Origin: Ghiorsea sp.
GTDB lineage: Bacteria; Pseudomonadota; Zetaproteobacteria; Mariprofundales; Mariprofundaceae
Reading direction: 5' to 3'
DNA: 5,267 bases
NCBI GenBank assembly: GCA_027019685.1
Contig: JALUWH010000322.1
Span: 1 to 5,267, forward strand
How positions within the stretch are numbered: the stretch's first letter is position 1; each line of letters opens with the position of its first letter. Shown here piece after piece: positions 1 through 5,267 of the stretch. The notes beneath the pieces are model-generated. The model saw only the letters and a list, made by a program, of their open reading frames with translations. It had not been told where the DNA came from and did not search any database. The position numbers and the translations under genes are program-made.

Positions 1-393
1 AAAACCTGAACCACCCGCTTTGGCATCAGCCCCATAAGATAAAATATCAAAATCACCATGTACCCCTGGCGACAAATAAATAAATGGGTTACCCCATGCA
101 TCTTTAGGCAAGCTATCTAAATAACGTTTACCATTCTTACCTGGGGAAACCAGTGCTTGAATACCTTCCGAAGAAGAAGGATAACGCCCATGTTGCAAGC
201 GATATAACTTCATAGCTTGTTCAATATTCTGGATTTGTGCGCGTGTTGTATCCACCTTGGCTTCATCTGCGCGCTCAATAAACCGTGGTGCAACCATGGC
301 AGCAAGCACACCAATAATGACCAATACCACCATAATCTCTAGCAAGGTAAAACCACGCTCATGTTGCTTTTGTTGTGTTACTTCAATGTTCAT
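1..393 (-). CDS. gspG: Type II secretion system major pseudopilin GspG (3'-truncated by window edge)
   Basis: GspG is the main subunit of the periplasmic pseudopilus that drives folded exoproteins through the type II secretion outer-membrane channel. The frame runs from ATG at 393 down to base 1 without a stop (131 codons). A short basic leader (residues 1-14) ends in Gly14, followed by the prepilin motif GFTLLEIMVVLVIIGVLAA. Cleavage by the prepilin peptidase is therefore expected between Gly14 and Phe15, with Glu19 as the conserved E5. The hydrophobic helix covers about 15-36. The GspG-type C-terminal domain follows: RYPSSSEGIQALV (70-82), LPKDAWGNPFIY (95-106) and the LSYGADAKAGG loop (118-128), which corresponds to the family's calcium-binding region. 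Full-length proteins are about 140-150 aa, so only some 10-20 residues should be missing. The start overlaps the upstream YidD-like gene by 11 bp and is preceded by GGAGAAAG, which implies co-transcription. A general secretion pseudopilin fits much better than a type IV pilin. Confidence 0.95.
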   Translation of the reverse strand, partial: MNIEVTQQKQHERGFTLLEIMVVLVIIGVLAAMVAPRFIERADEAKVDTTRAQIQNIEQAMKLYRLQHGRYPSSSEGIQALVSPGKNGKRYLDSLPKDAWGNPFIYLSPGVHGDFDILSYGADAKAGGSGF

Positions 394-796
394 GTTCTTT
401 CTCCAACCAAAAATCATTCCGTTTAAGTGGATCATACAATCGTTTTTCACCTTTCCAATTGATCCAAGGACCAACCGATAAATCACTCGTTTCATGAATC
501 AGTCTATCAATCATCAACCAAGAGCCCACCAAAGCACCATGTGTTTGAATAGCTTCTCTAGCATACGCCGAACAAACAGGATATGCAGGGCAAGCCCGTC
601 CATCCAAGTGCCCAAGAACATGCTGATAAAAAGCAATACCAAAACCCTGTGGTGTTGTGGGTGGCAAATCAAAGTTTTTCCAGAATAAACCCAACAACAG
701 GCTTAACACCGCTAAAGACAAATAAATCCTTAGTAAGGTAGATGCAAAAAAGGCAGAGTTAAACTCCACCTTTCCTAAAAAACTCAATATTGCCAT
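383..796 (-). CDS. YidD-family membrane protein insertion efficiency factor, long variant
   Basis: This 137-residue protein carries the YidD signature in its middle: GRACPAYPVCSAYAREAI (66-83), then HGALVGSW (86-93) and DRLIHE (97-102), with Cys69 and Cys75 in the family positions and a YDPL element at 121-124. Classical YidD is about 70-85 aa, associates with the inner membrane and helps YidC/Sec insert membrane proteins. It usually lies between rnpA and yidC. Here a hydrophobic segment at about 16-39 looks like a true transmembrane helix or anchor. The C-terminal tail (103-137) is charged and aromatic, with NDFWLEK, as I recall from the longer YidD-like proteins of other proteobacteria. The start at 796 has AAAGGT upstream. 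It lies 23 bp downstream of trxA and its stop overlaps the gspG start, so an operon is likely. A link to membrane or envelope assembly, perhaps with the secretion system, is inference. I am confident of the family but not of the function. Confidence 0.8.
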   Translation of the reverse strand: MAILSFLGKVEFNSAFFASTLLRIYLSLAVLSLLLGLFWKNFDLPPTTPQGFGIAFYQHVLGHLDGRACPAYPVCSAYAREAIQTHGALVGSWLMIDRLIHETSDLSVGPWINWKGEKRLYDPLKRNDFWLEKEHEH

Positions 797-819
797 GTAT
801 ATACCTTTAGATTATAAAA

Positions 820-1143
820 TTAATCCAAGTGCTCATTAATAAAGTCAACCAACTTGCCTTTATTCACAGCGCCCACTTTTGTTCCTTGTACATTGCCATC
901 TTTAAAAATACTCAATGTAGGGATACCGCGCACACCGTATTTACCTGGTGTATTCGGGTTGTCATCAATATCAATTTTAGCAATAGTGATTTTATCGCCC
1001 ATTTCTGCGGCAACTTCTTCCAACAACGGTGCAATTTGTTTACAAGGGCCACACCAAGGTGCCCAAAAATCGACAAGTACAGCACCTGATGCCTTCAATA
1101 CATCATTATCAAAACTATCATCTGTTACATTTATGATTGCCAT
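820..1143 (-). CDS. trxA: Thioredoxin 1
   Basis: This is a cytoplasmic dithiol-disulfide oxidoreductase that keeps protein thiols reduced and donates electrons to ribonucleotide reductase, methionine sulfoxide reductase and similar enzymes, itself reduced by NADPH-dependent thioredoxin reductase. The product is 107 aa, the normal length for the family (E. coli TrxA about 108). It shows the catalytic WCGPC at residues 30-34, the buried Asp25 in VDFWAPW, the cis-proline loop GIPT (73-76, Pro75), the KIDIDDNP strand (56-63) and the C-terminal helix ending INEHLD. The start ATG at 1143 is preceded by AGGAGAAG at good spacing. It is the first gene of the leftward group and is divergent from flagellin. 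Nothing is missing or unusual in the active site. Confidence 0.98.
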   Translation of the reverse strand: MAIINVTDDSFDNDVLKASGAVLVDFWAPWCGPCKQIAPLLEEVAAEMGDKITIAKIDIDDNPNTPGKYGVRGIPTLSIFKDGNVQGTKVGAVNKGKLVDFINEHLD

Positions 1144-1183
1144 CTATGTTCTTCTCCTAAAAGTAAATCCGAAAACTATGGGT

Positions 1184-1212
1184 AAGGTAGCCAGTCGCTA
1201 TAGCAGCGTCAA
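1184..1212 (-). promoter_or_regulatory. Possible sigma-70 promoter for trxA
   Basis: On the minus strand TTGACG (1212-1207) is a five-of-six match to the -35 box. A 17-nt spacer follows, then TACCTT (1189-1184), a weak -10. An alternative pair is TTGCCC further upstream with TATAGC, 18 nt apart. Either would give a short leader before the trxA ribosome binding site. The AT-rich tract at 1224-1250 would sit upstream as a possible UP element. The -10 boxes are poor, so the exact site is uncertain. Confidence 0.35.
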
Positions 1213-1232
1213 CATGAAGCGGGCAAAAAAAT

Positions 1233-1247
1233 AAAAGTTAAACTTTT
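1233..1247. repeat. 15-bp palindrome in AT tract upstream of the flagellin promoter
   Basis: AAAAGTT-A-AACTTTT is a perfect 7-bp inverted repeat around one base, inside an A/T-rich stretch (1224-1250) that ends just before the sigma-28 -35 box at 1251. It could be an UP-like element, a regulator site serving either divergent promoter, or only low-complexity AT sequence. The palindrome is seen directly; a regulatory role is a guess. Confidence 0.35.
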
Positions 1248-1250
1248 TTC

Positions 1251-1277
1251 TAAAGTCAGAACAACAACCTGCGATAG
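1251..1277 (+). promoter_or_regulatory. Sigma-28 (FliA) promoter of flagellin
   Basis: TAAAGTCA (1251-1258), an 11-nt spacer (1259-1269) and TGCGATAG (1270-1277) match the FliA consensus TAAAGTTT-N11-GCCGATAA. The -35 matches six of eight bases, and the -10 keeps the CGATA core. The spacing is exactly the expected 11 nt and the site faces the flagellin gene. Transcription should start around 1284-1286. Expression would therefore be class-3 (late): on only after hook completion and FlgM export, if FliA/FlgM regulation operates as in other flagellated bacteria. Confidence 0.82.
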
Positions 1278-1284
1278 GTAATCT

Positions 1285-1389
1285 CACATGAGAGGCAAGA
1301 AGCTTCTTTTACCAACTGCAAGATGCAAACGTAACAGGGCATGAAGTCGTTTACGGGTAAAAAAATACAAGCAACCTACGGAGAGAATC
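1285..1389 (+). other. Flagellin mRNA 5' leader (about 105 nt)
   Basis: This untranslated leader lies between the inferred start of transcription and the flagellin ATG. It contains the perfect palindrome AAGAAGCTTCTT (1297-1308). A weak long-range pairing is possible between CGTAA (1330-1334) and TTACG (1351-1355). The ribosome binding site GGAGAG is at 1380-1385. Two small unsupported reading frames occur, ATG at 1288 (18 codons) and ATG at 1341, the latter overlapping flagellin out of frame. The leader is long enough for post-transcriptional control, but the sequence alone does not show any. The 5' boundary is inferred from the promoter. Confidence 0.5.
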
Positions 1390-2556
1390 ATGGCATTATC
1401 AGTACAAACCAACAACGCAGCAATGACTGCACTAAAACACTTGAATTCAAACAGCGTAGCGATGGACAAATCGCTAGAACGTTTATCTTCAGGCTTCCGT
1501 GTAAATAACGCGGCAGACGATGCATCAGGCTATGCCGTAGCATCTAAATTAGATGGTCAAACACAACGTTTGAAAGCTGCATCACTTAACGCATCACAAG
1601 CACAAGCAATGACAAAAATGGCAGATGCTGGTGTAAATGAAATCCAAAATATGGTTGTTCGTATCCAAACTTTGGCAACCCAAGCTTCTTCTGCAAATAA
1701 TGCAGGCGAATTGGGCAAATTGGATGCAGAGCGTATCAAATTGGAATCAGCAATTGATAAAATTGCAAATTCTACCAACTACAATGGTGTGAACTTGTTA
1801 AATGGCATTGATGCTGGCTCAGCAGCTGTTACTTTTGCCGTTGCCAACCCAACTGCAGGTAATGGTTCAGTAACAAGCTTAACCACAACTGCTGCAACAG
1901 ATGGCGGTGTAAGCACAACATACAGCTACGATGTTACACAAACAACTGTAGCTGGTGATACATTAGCTGTAACGGGAGCAGATGGCTCTACAGGCTCTGC
2001 AACTTTAACTGCAAATGGTGCAATTTCTGTCACTATGTCTAATGGTGCAGTATTAACAGGCACTGCAGCAGCTACACTAGCTAACAGTACAACTACTGGT
2101 CAAACAACAGTTACCGCTGATTCTACTGCAGGGACTGCTGCATATGCTACTGCTTTGGCTTTCCAAGTGGGTGCCGATAACAATGCTAACAACCAAGTGA
2201 CTGTGGATTTGACAAAATCTTATACCACAACGTCTTTAGGACTTGGTGGTGTTGGTTCTGACTTAACAACACAAGCCAATGCACAAGCATATATCGATAC
2301 TGCAAAAGCAGCATTGGATAAATTGGTAACACAGCGTGCTGACCTTGGTGCAACACAAAACCAAGTAGCATTCATCCAATCCAATATTGCAACCAGTATT
2401 GAACAAACCACAGCTTCTGTATCATCTATTCGTGATGCGGATATGGCTGCAGAAATGGCTGATTTCACTAAAAACAAAATCCTTACCCAAGCAAGTACAT
2501 CTATGCTTGCGCAAGCTAACCAAGCAGCGCAAAACGTGATGACTTTGTTCAGGTAA
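1390..2556 (+). CDS. fliC: Flagellin (flagellar filament subunit)
   Basis: Flagellin is exported by the flagellar type III apparatus and polymerises under the FliD cap into the filament. The 388-aa protein has the usual layout. N-terminal D0/D1 (about 1-140) includes LSSGFRVNNAADDASGYAVA (32-51), VVRIQTLATQASSANN (89-104) and NYNGVNLLNG (130-139). A variable Ala/Thr/Ser/Gly-rich centre (about 141-285) ends near the flagellin-like FQVGADNN (258-265). C-terminal D1/D0 (about 290-388) includes GATQNQVAFIQSNI (320-333) and SIRDADMAAEMADF (346-359), and ends MTLFR, where LLR or LLQ is commoner. There is no cysteine or tryptophan. Residues 125-275 contain no Lys or Arg, an unusual stretch for a surface protein. 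The start is supported by GGAGAG four bases upstream and by the MALSVQTN opening typical of flagellins. It is preceded by a sigma-28 promoter and followed by a hairpin, flaG and fliD. Only one flagellin gene is in the window; others may exist elsewhere. Confidence 0.97.
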   Translation: MALSVQTNNAAMTALKHLNSNSVAMDKSLERLSSGFRVNNAADDASGYAVASKLDGQTQRLKAASLNASQAQAMTKMADAGVNEIQNMVVRIQTLATQASSANNAGELGKLDAERIKLESAIDKIANSTNYNGVNLLNGIDAGSAAVTFAVANPTAGNGSVTSLTTTAATDGGVSTTYSYDVTQTTVAGDTLAVTGADGSTGSATLTANGAISVTMSNGAVLTGTAAATLANSTTTGQTTVTADSTAGTAAYATALAFQVGADNNANNQVTVDLTKSYTTTSLGLGGVGSDLTTQANAQAYIDTAKAALDKLVTQRADLGATQNQVAFIQSNIATSIEQTTASVSSIRDADMAAEMADFTKNKILTQASTSMLAQANQAAQNVMTLFR

Positions 2557-2590
2557 GCTCTGAATCAGTCTAAGCTAACGTAAAGCTAAG

Positions 2591-2632
2591 TCCCCTCTTC
2601 GGTAGATTCACGGTGAATCTGGTGGAGGGGGG
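2591..2632 (+). terminator. Strong hairpin after flagellin, possible terminator or attenuator
   Basis: CCCCTC (2592-2597) pairs with GAGGGG (2625-2630). An inner stem AGATTCA (2604-2610)/TGAATCT (2614-2620) closes on a CGG loop, and an internal loop (2598-2603 against 2621-2624) separates the stems. The hairpin starts 35 bases after the flagellin stop. No clear T run follows: only GGATTAAGCG and then four T. It may be a leaky terminator or an mRNA 3'-end stabiliser that gives much more flagellin than FlaG and FliD. The stems are seen directly; the function is inferred. Confidence 0.6.
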
Positions 2633-2665
2633 ATTAAGCGTTTTAAGCAAGAAGTCCAACCTTAC

Positions 2666-2674
2666 AAAGGAGGT
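2666..2674 (+). promoter_or_regulatory. Near-perfect ribosome binding site of flaG
   Basis: AAAGGAGGT complements the 3' end of 16S rRNA almost fully and lies five bases before the flaG ATG at 2680. It fixes the flaG start. It also contrasts with fliD, which has no comparable site and probably depends on ribosomes arriving from flaG. Confidence 0.85.
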
Positions 2675-2679
2675 AAGTC

Positions 2680-3054
2680 ATGGAAGCTATCAAATCAATC
2701 GCAACTGCTAGTGCCGTGGCTGTTTCTATTCCTGGTTCTTCTGCACCCTCAGTTCAAATATTTCAACCCAAAGTAGCACCACAAGAAGCTGTTTCACAAC
2801 CAGCACAAGCCCAAACTGAACCCATGGTGAGCGAACAAGAATTAAAACAAGCCGTACAGCAAGCCAATCAAAGTTTTGCAGGTAGCAATGAAGCTGTCAG
2901 TTTCACCTATGAAGAAAAACTAGGGCAGTTGTTTGTACAAATCACCGATAATGCAAGTGGTGAAGTGATTCGAGAAGTTCCTTCCAAAGAATTCATTCAG
3001 CATCAAGTAGCAATGAAAGAATTGGTTGGCCTTTTATTGGATAAACAAGCGTAA
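2680..3054 (+). CDS. flaG: FlaG family flagellar protein
   Basis: FlaG proteins are small flagellar accessory proteins encoded beside fliC and fliD in many polar flagellates. Mutants of some species make longer filaments, but the mechanism is not settled. The 124-aa product has a low-complexity, Ala/Gln/Pro-rich N-terminal part (1-50), a linking helix (51-66) and the conserved FlaG core at 74-121: SFTYEEKLGQLFVQITD (74-90), SGEVIREVPSKEFIQ (93-107) and a final helix to LVGLLLDKQA. Core and total length are normal for the family. The start is fixed by the strong ribosome binding site. No convincing promoter was found in the 123-bp gap after flagellin, so it is probably expressed by read-through past the hairpin. 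The stop codon overlaps the fliD start by one base, which suggests coupled translation. Confidence 0.93.
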   Translation: MEAIKSIATASAVAVSIPGSSAPSVQIFQPKVAPQEAVSQPAQAQTEPMVSEQELKQAVQQANQSFAGSNEAVSFTYEEKLGQLFVQITDNASGEVIREVPSKEFIQHQVAMKELVGLLLDKQA

Positions 3055-5267
3055 TGGCTACCGTCACTGGTTTATCAGGCATTGTTGCTGGTTTTGACAC
3101 CAACGCTGCAGTCGATGAACTGCTTGGCGCACAAAAGTTTGAAATCGCACAATTACGCAAAAAACAAGACGCTGAAACTGCCAAGCAGGATGCCTTCAAC
3201 CAACTTAATACATTGGTTAATGATTTTAAAACACAGTCCTTATCCATGAGTGATCAAGATACATTTTTAGCATATACCGCAACACTAAACAGCAGCAATG
3301 CCGCCGTGCCTGCATCAAGTTTGATTGATGTCGCAGGTGACAACTCCATTACAGCAGGTAATCATAATATTGCTGTACAACAACTGGCTGCAGCAGAACG
3401 CATTTCATCAGGTTCGGCAGTTTTGGATGGTTTTGGCAATGCTGTCACCGATCAAAATATTGCTTTAAATTTAGCGACCAGCTCTTTTCAAATCAATGGC
3501 ACCACCATCAATGTCAACGCAGCCGATTCACTCAATGATATTGCCAATAATATTAACACTGCCTCTACAGGTGTCACGGCATCAGTGATTAAAGTTGCTA
3601 CAGGTGACTTCCGCTTGGTTTTAGCTGCTGACGATACAGGTGCTGCAGGTTTCACGCTTACTGGCACAGCCTTAGATACAGGTGGTGCGCTCGCTGGTCT
3701 AAACCTAGGTGCTACAGGTCAAGCCAATGCCGCACAAACCTTACAAGCTGCACAAGATGCTATCATTAACATTGATGGTTTAAATATTACCCGAAGCAGC
3801 AATACCATTAGTGATGCCATCGTTGGTTTAACATTCACCCTAAAACAAGCTGACCCTACCACCACCATCAATATGTCCATTGGTATCGACACCATTGATT
3901 TACAAAATAAAGTTCAAGGTTTTGTGGATAGTTACAATGCATTGGTTAGTTTTTTGGATTCACAATATACTGTGGATGCCGTAACAGGTGATAATGGCGT
4001 ATTGGCTGGTGAAGCCTTATTAACCTCGCTTAAAGGCGATCTTACATCTGGTTTATTACGTAGTGTTCCTGGACTACCCTCAGACCGCAATTCTTTGGTG
4101 CGCATTGGTGTAGAACCAGATCAATATGGTGTACTACAAATCAATGATAATCTTTTTAGTAACTTCCTGAATAATGACCCCGCAGCTATTCGTGATTTAT
4201 TTGTCGCCCAAGGCACAACAACCACATCTGGCATGCAGTTCTTAGTTGCTGGTGACCACACGCTTTCAGGCAACTATGCCGTCAACATCTCTCAAGTTGC
4301 CACGCGTGCCAACGTAGTCGGTACAACCGATGTTGTGACCTCCCCACTGGCTGCTGCACAAAGCATTACCTTTACCGAAGCTGGTAATGCAAGACAAGGT
4401 ATTGTCGATTTGCTTGCTGGAGATACGCAGGTCAACATTATCAGCAAAATGAACACTGAATTTTCTCGAGTTATTACCGAATCTCGTGTGTTCGACCAAA
4501 CACTTATCGATAGCAGCACAGGATTAGCAGCGACTGGAGCTACAACATTTGCAAACCTAGGTGCAGCAACTGGGGATACCATCACCATTGCTGGTAGCAA
4601 CCGTACAGGTGTTAGTATCAACCAAACATTTAATATCTTAGACAGCAATCAAGATACCATCTCAGATTTATTATTTTCCATTCAATCAGCCTTCAGCCAA
4701 CAAGTAACAGCAAGTATTGATGCAACTGGACGCATTCAAGTACAAGATAGCAACGCTGGTGACAGTCTATTATCTCTTAGTCTAACATCCTCTGGAAGCA
4801 CCAACTTTGGTGTCGACACCACGCCAGCAAGTACAGAAGGTCGCTTTGCTATGAGCCTAGAAGCTATTGCAAGCGGGAATACGGTTACTGTTCAACACAG
4901 CAACTATGGTGCAAACAATGGCTTTAGTGTGCTCGGTGCAACAGCACTTGGCATACCAGACACTGGAGCAACACCGATTTTAGGTGCCAATGTTGCAGGT
5001 ACAATCAACGGTGAAACTACAACGGGAAACGGACAAGTCTTGGTTGGTAATTCTGGGGGGGCAGATGGAATTGGTATTTTGTATCAAGGCACAGCCACCA
5101 CACCTTTTACAGCAAGTCTTACCATCGGCATGGGTGCAGCTGCAGCATTTCAAGGCACTATGGACTTATATGCCAACCCATTCTCAGGTTTTTTCCAAAG
5201 CAGCATTCAGTCATCGGAACAAACCTTCCTGAGTATTGATGAACGCATCACATCTTTAGAACTACAA
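3054..5267 (+). CDS. fliD: Flagellar filament cap protein FliD (HAP2), enlarged, 3'-truncated by window edge
   Basis: FliD forms the cap at the filament tip and folds each exported flagellin into place. The frame begins at ATG 3054 (TAATG with the flaG stop, no good ribosome binding site of its own) and stays open for 738 codons to the window edge. The opening TGLSGIVAGFDTNAAVDELL (5-24) is the FliD D0 signature, followed by a coiled-coil helix (25-62). TAGNHNIAVQQLAAAERI (100-117) and SLNDIANNINTA (159-170) belong to the N-terminal domain. INIDGLNITRSSNTISDAI (238-256) and VQGFVDSYNALVSFL (287-301) mark the C-terminal family domain. An extra region at about 388-695 is inserted next, including SGNYAVNISQVATRA (405-419) and DVAG-like VAGTINGE (647-654). 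The usual end resumes with GTMDLYANPFSGFF (701-714) and a terminal helix. Well-studied FliD proteins are about 450-480 aa, so this one is far longer. The C-terminus is outside the window. Confidence 0.95.
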   Translation, partial: MATVTGLSGIVAGFDTNAAVDELLGAQKFEIAQLRKKQDAETAKQDAFNQLNTLVNDFKTQSLSMSDQDTFLAYTATLNSSNAAVPASSLIDVAGDNSITAGNHNIAVQQLAAAERISSGSAVLDGFGNAVTDQNIALNLATSSFQINGTTINVNAADSLNDIANNINTASTGVTASVIKVATGDFRLVLAADDTGAAGFTLTGTALDTGGALAGLNLGATGQANAAQTLQAAQDAIINIDGLNITRSSNTISDAIVGLTFTLKQADPTTTINMSIGIDTIDLQNKVQGFVDSYNALVSFLDSQYTVDAVTGDNGVLAGEALLTSLKGDLTSGLLRSVPGLPSDRNSLVRIGVEPDQYGVLQINDNLFSNFLNNDPAAIRDLFVAQGTTTTSGMQFLVAGDHTLSGNYAVNISQVATRANVVGTTDVVTSPLAAAQSITFTEAGNARQGIVDLLAGDTQVNIISKMNTEFSRVITESRVFDQTLIDSSTGLAATGATTFANLGAATGDTITIAGSNRTGVSINQTFNILDSNQDTISDLLFSIQSAFSQQVTASIDATGRIQVQDSNAGDSLLSLSLTSSGSTNFGVDTTPASTEGRFAMSLEAIASGNTVTVQHSNYGANNGFSVLGATALGIPDTGATPILGANVAGTINGETTTGNGQVLVGNSGGADGIGILYQGTATTPFTASLTIGMGAAAAFQGTMDLYANPFSGFFQSSIQSSEQTFLSIDERITSLELQ
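5055..5061 (+). repeat. G7 homopolymer inside fliD
   Basis: Seven consecutive G encode part of Gly667-Gly-Gly-Ala670 through two adjacent GGG codons, in a gene that otherwise mostly uses GGT and GGC for glycine. Such tracts can slip during replication. Gain or loss of one G would frameshift fliD near codon 670 and remove the C-terminal D0 region. The tract is short for a proven contingency locus, so phase variation is only a possibility. Confidence 0.4.

Noticed and set aside
829..1234. Plus-strand open frames across trxA (86 and 126 codons)
   Set aside because: They lie opposite an unmistakable thioredoxin gene and have no family features.
1374..1392. CsrA-type site (ACGGAGAG) over the flagellin ribosome binding site
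   Set aside because: Only one GGA motif is present in the leader and it is simply the Shine-Dalgarno sequence; no hairpin presents it and no second site was found.
1341..1510. Out-of-frame reading frame starting in the leader and overlapping the flagellin start
   Set aside because: No usable ribosome binding site, no recognisable product, and it runs through conserved flagellin coding sequence.
2569..2590. Short repeated AGCTAA pair after the flagellin stop
   Set aside because: Six-base repeats in AT-rich spacer are expected by chance; no site or element is defined by them.
2581..2607. Possible second sigma-28 promoter before flaG (TAAAGCTA, 11-nt spacer)
   Set aside because: The -35 part matches, but the sequence at the -10 position (CGGTAGAT) lacks the CGATA core and lies inside the hairpin.
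4266..4648. Minus-strand open frames inside fliD (77 and 118 codons)
   Set aside because: They are antisense shadows of the continuous fliD frame, without ribosome binding sites or recognisable domains.

Overview
The window looks like chromosome of a Gram-negative, flagellated, rather AT-rich bacterium, probably a proteobacterium. The evidence is a type II secretion pseudopilin, a polar-type flagellin–flaG–fliD cluster and a sigma-28-type flagellin promoter. I cannot assign a genus. The codon style and gene order would suit several marine proteobacterial groups, but nothing in the sequence settles it.

Left part, minus strand (1-1143): three genes are read leftward in the order trxA (thioredoxin 1), a YidD-family membrane-associated protein, and gspG (major pseudopilin, cut off by the window edge). 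The trxA-yidD gap is 23 bp and the yidD-like and gspG genes overlap by 11 bp. They probably share a transcript that starts in the intergenic region at about 1150-1220.

Middle (1144-1389): this is a divergent intergenic region. It holds a possible sigma-70 promoter for trxA, an AT-rich tract with a 15-bp palindrome, a convincing sigma-28 (FliA) promoter for flagellin, and a flagellin mRNA leader of about 105 nt with a short palindrome and a good ribosome binding site.

Right part, plus strand (1390-5267): fliC (flagellin, 388 aa) is followed by a strong hairpin, then flaG, then fliD (filament cap), which starts inside the flaG stop codon (TAATG). The fliD frame stays open to the window edge at 738 codons, far longer than the roughly 450-480 residues of the best-known FliD proteins. 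The extra length is a large insertion of about 300 residues that seems to repeat the fold elements of the N-terminal half. The three genes make the filament subunit, a filament-length or adhesion modulator, and the distal cap that folds flagellin onto the growing tip.

I found no CRISPR array, tRNA, rRNA, insertion sequence or clear new defence or mobile system. The most unusual items are the enlarged, internally repetitive FliD with a G7 tract in its coding sequence, the long YidD variant placed between trxA and gspG, and a flagellin whose central region has no basic residue over 151 positions.
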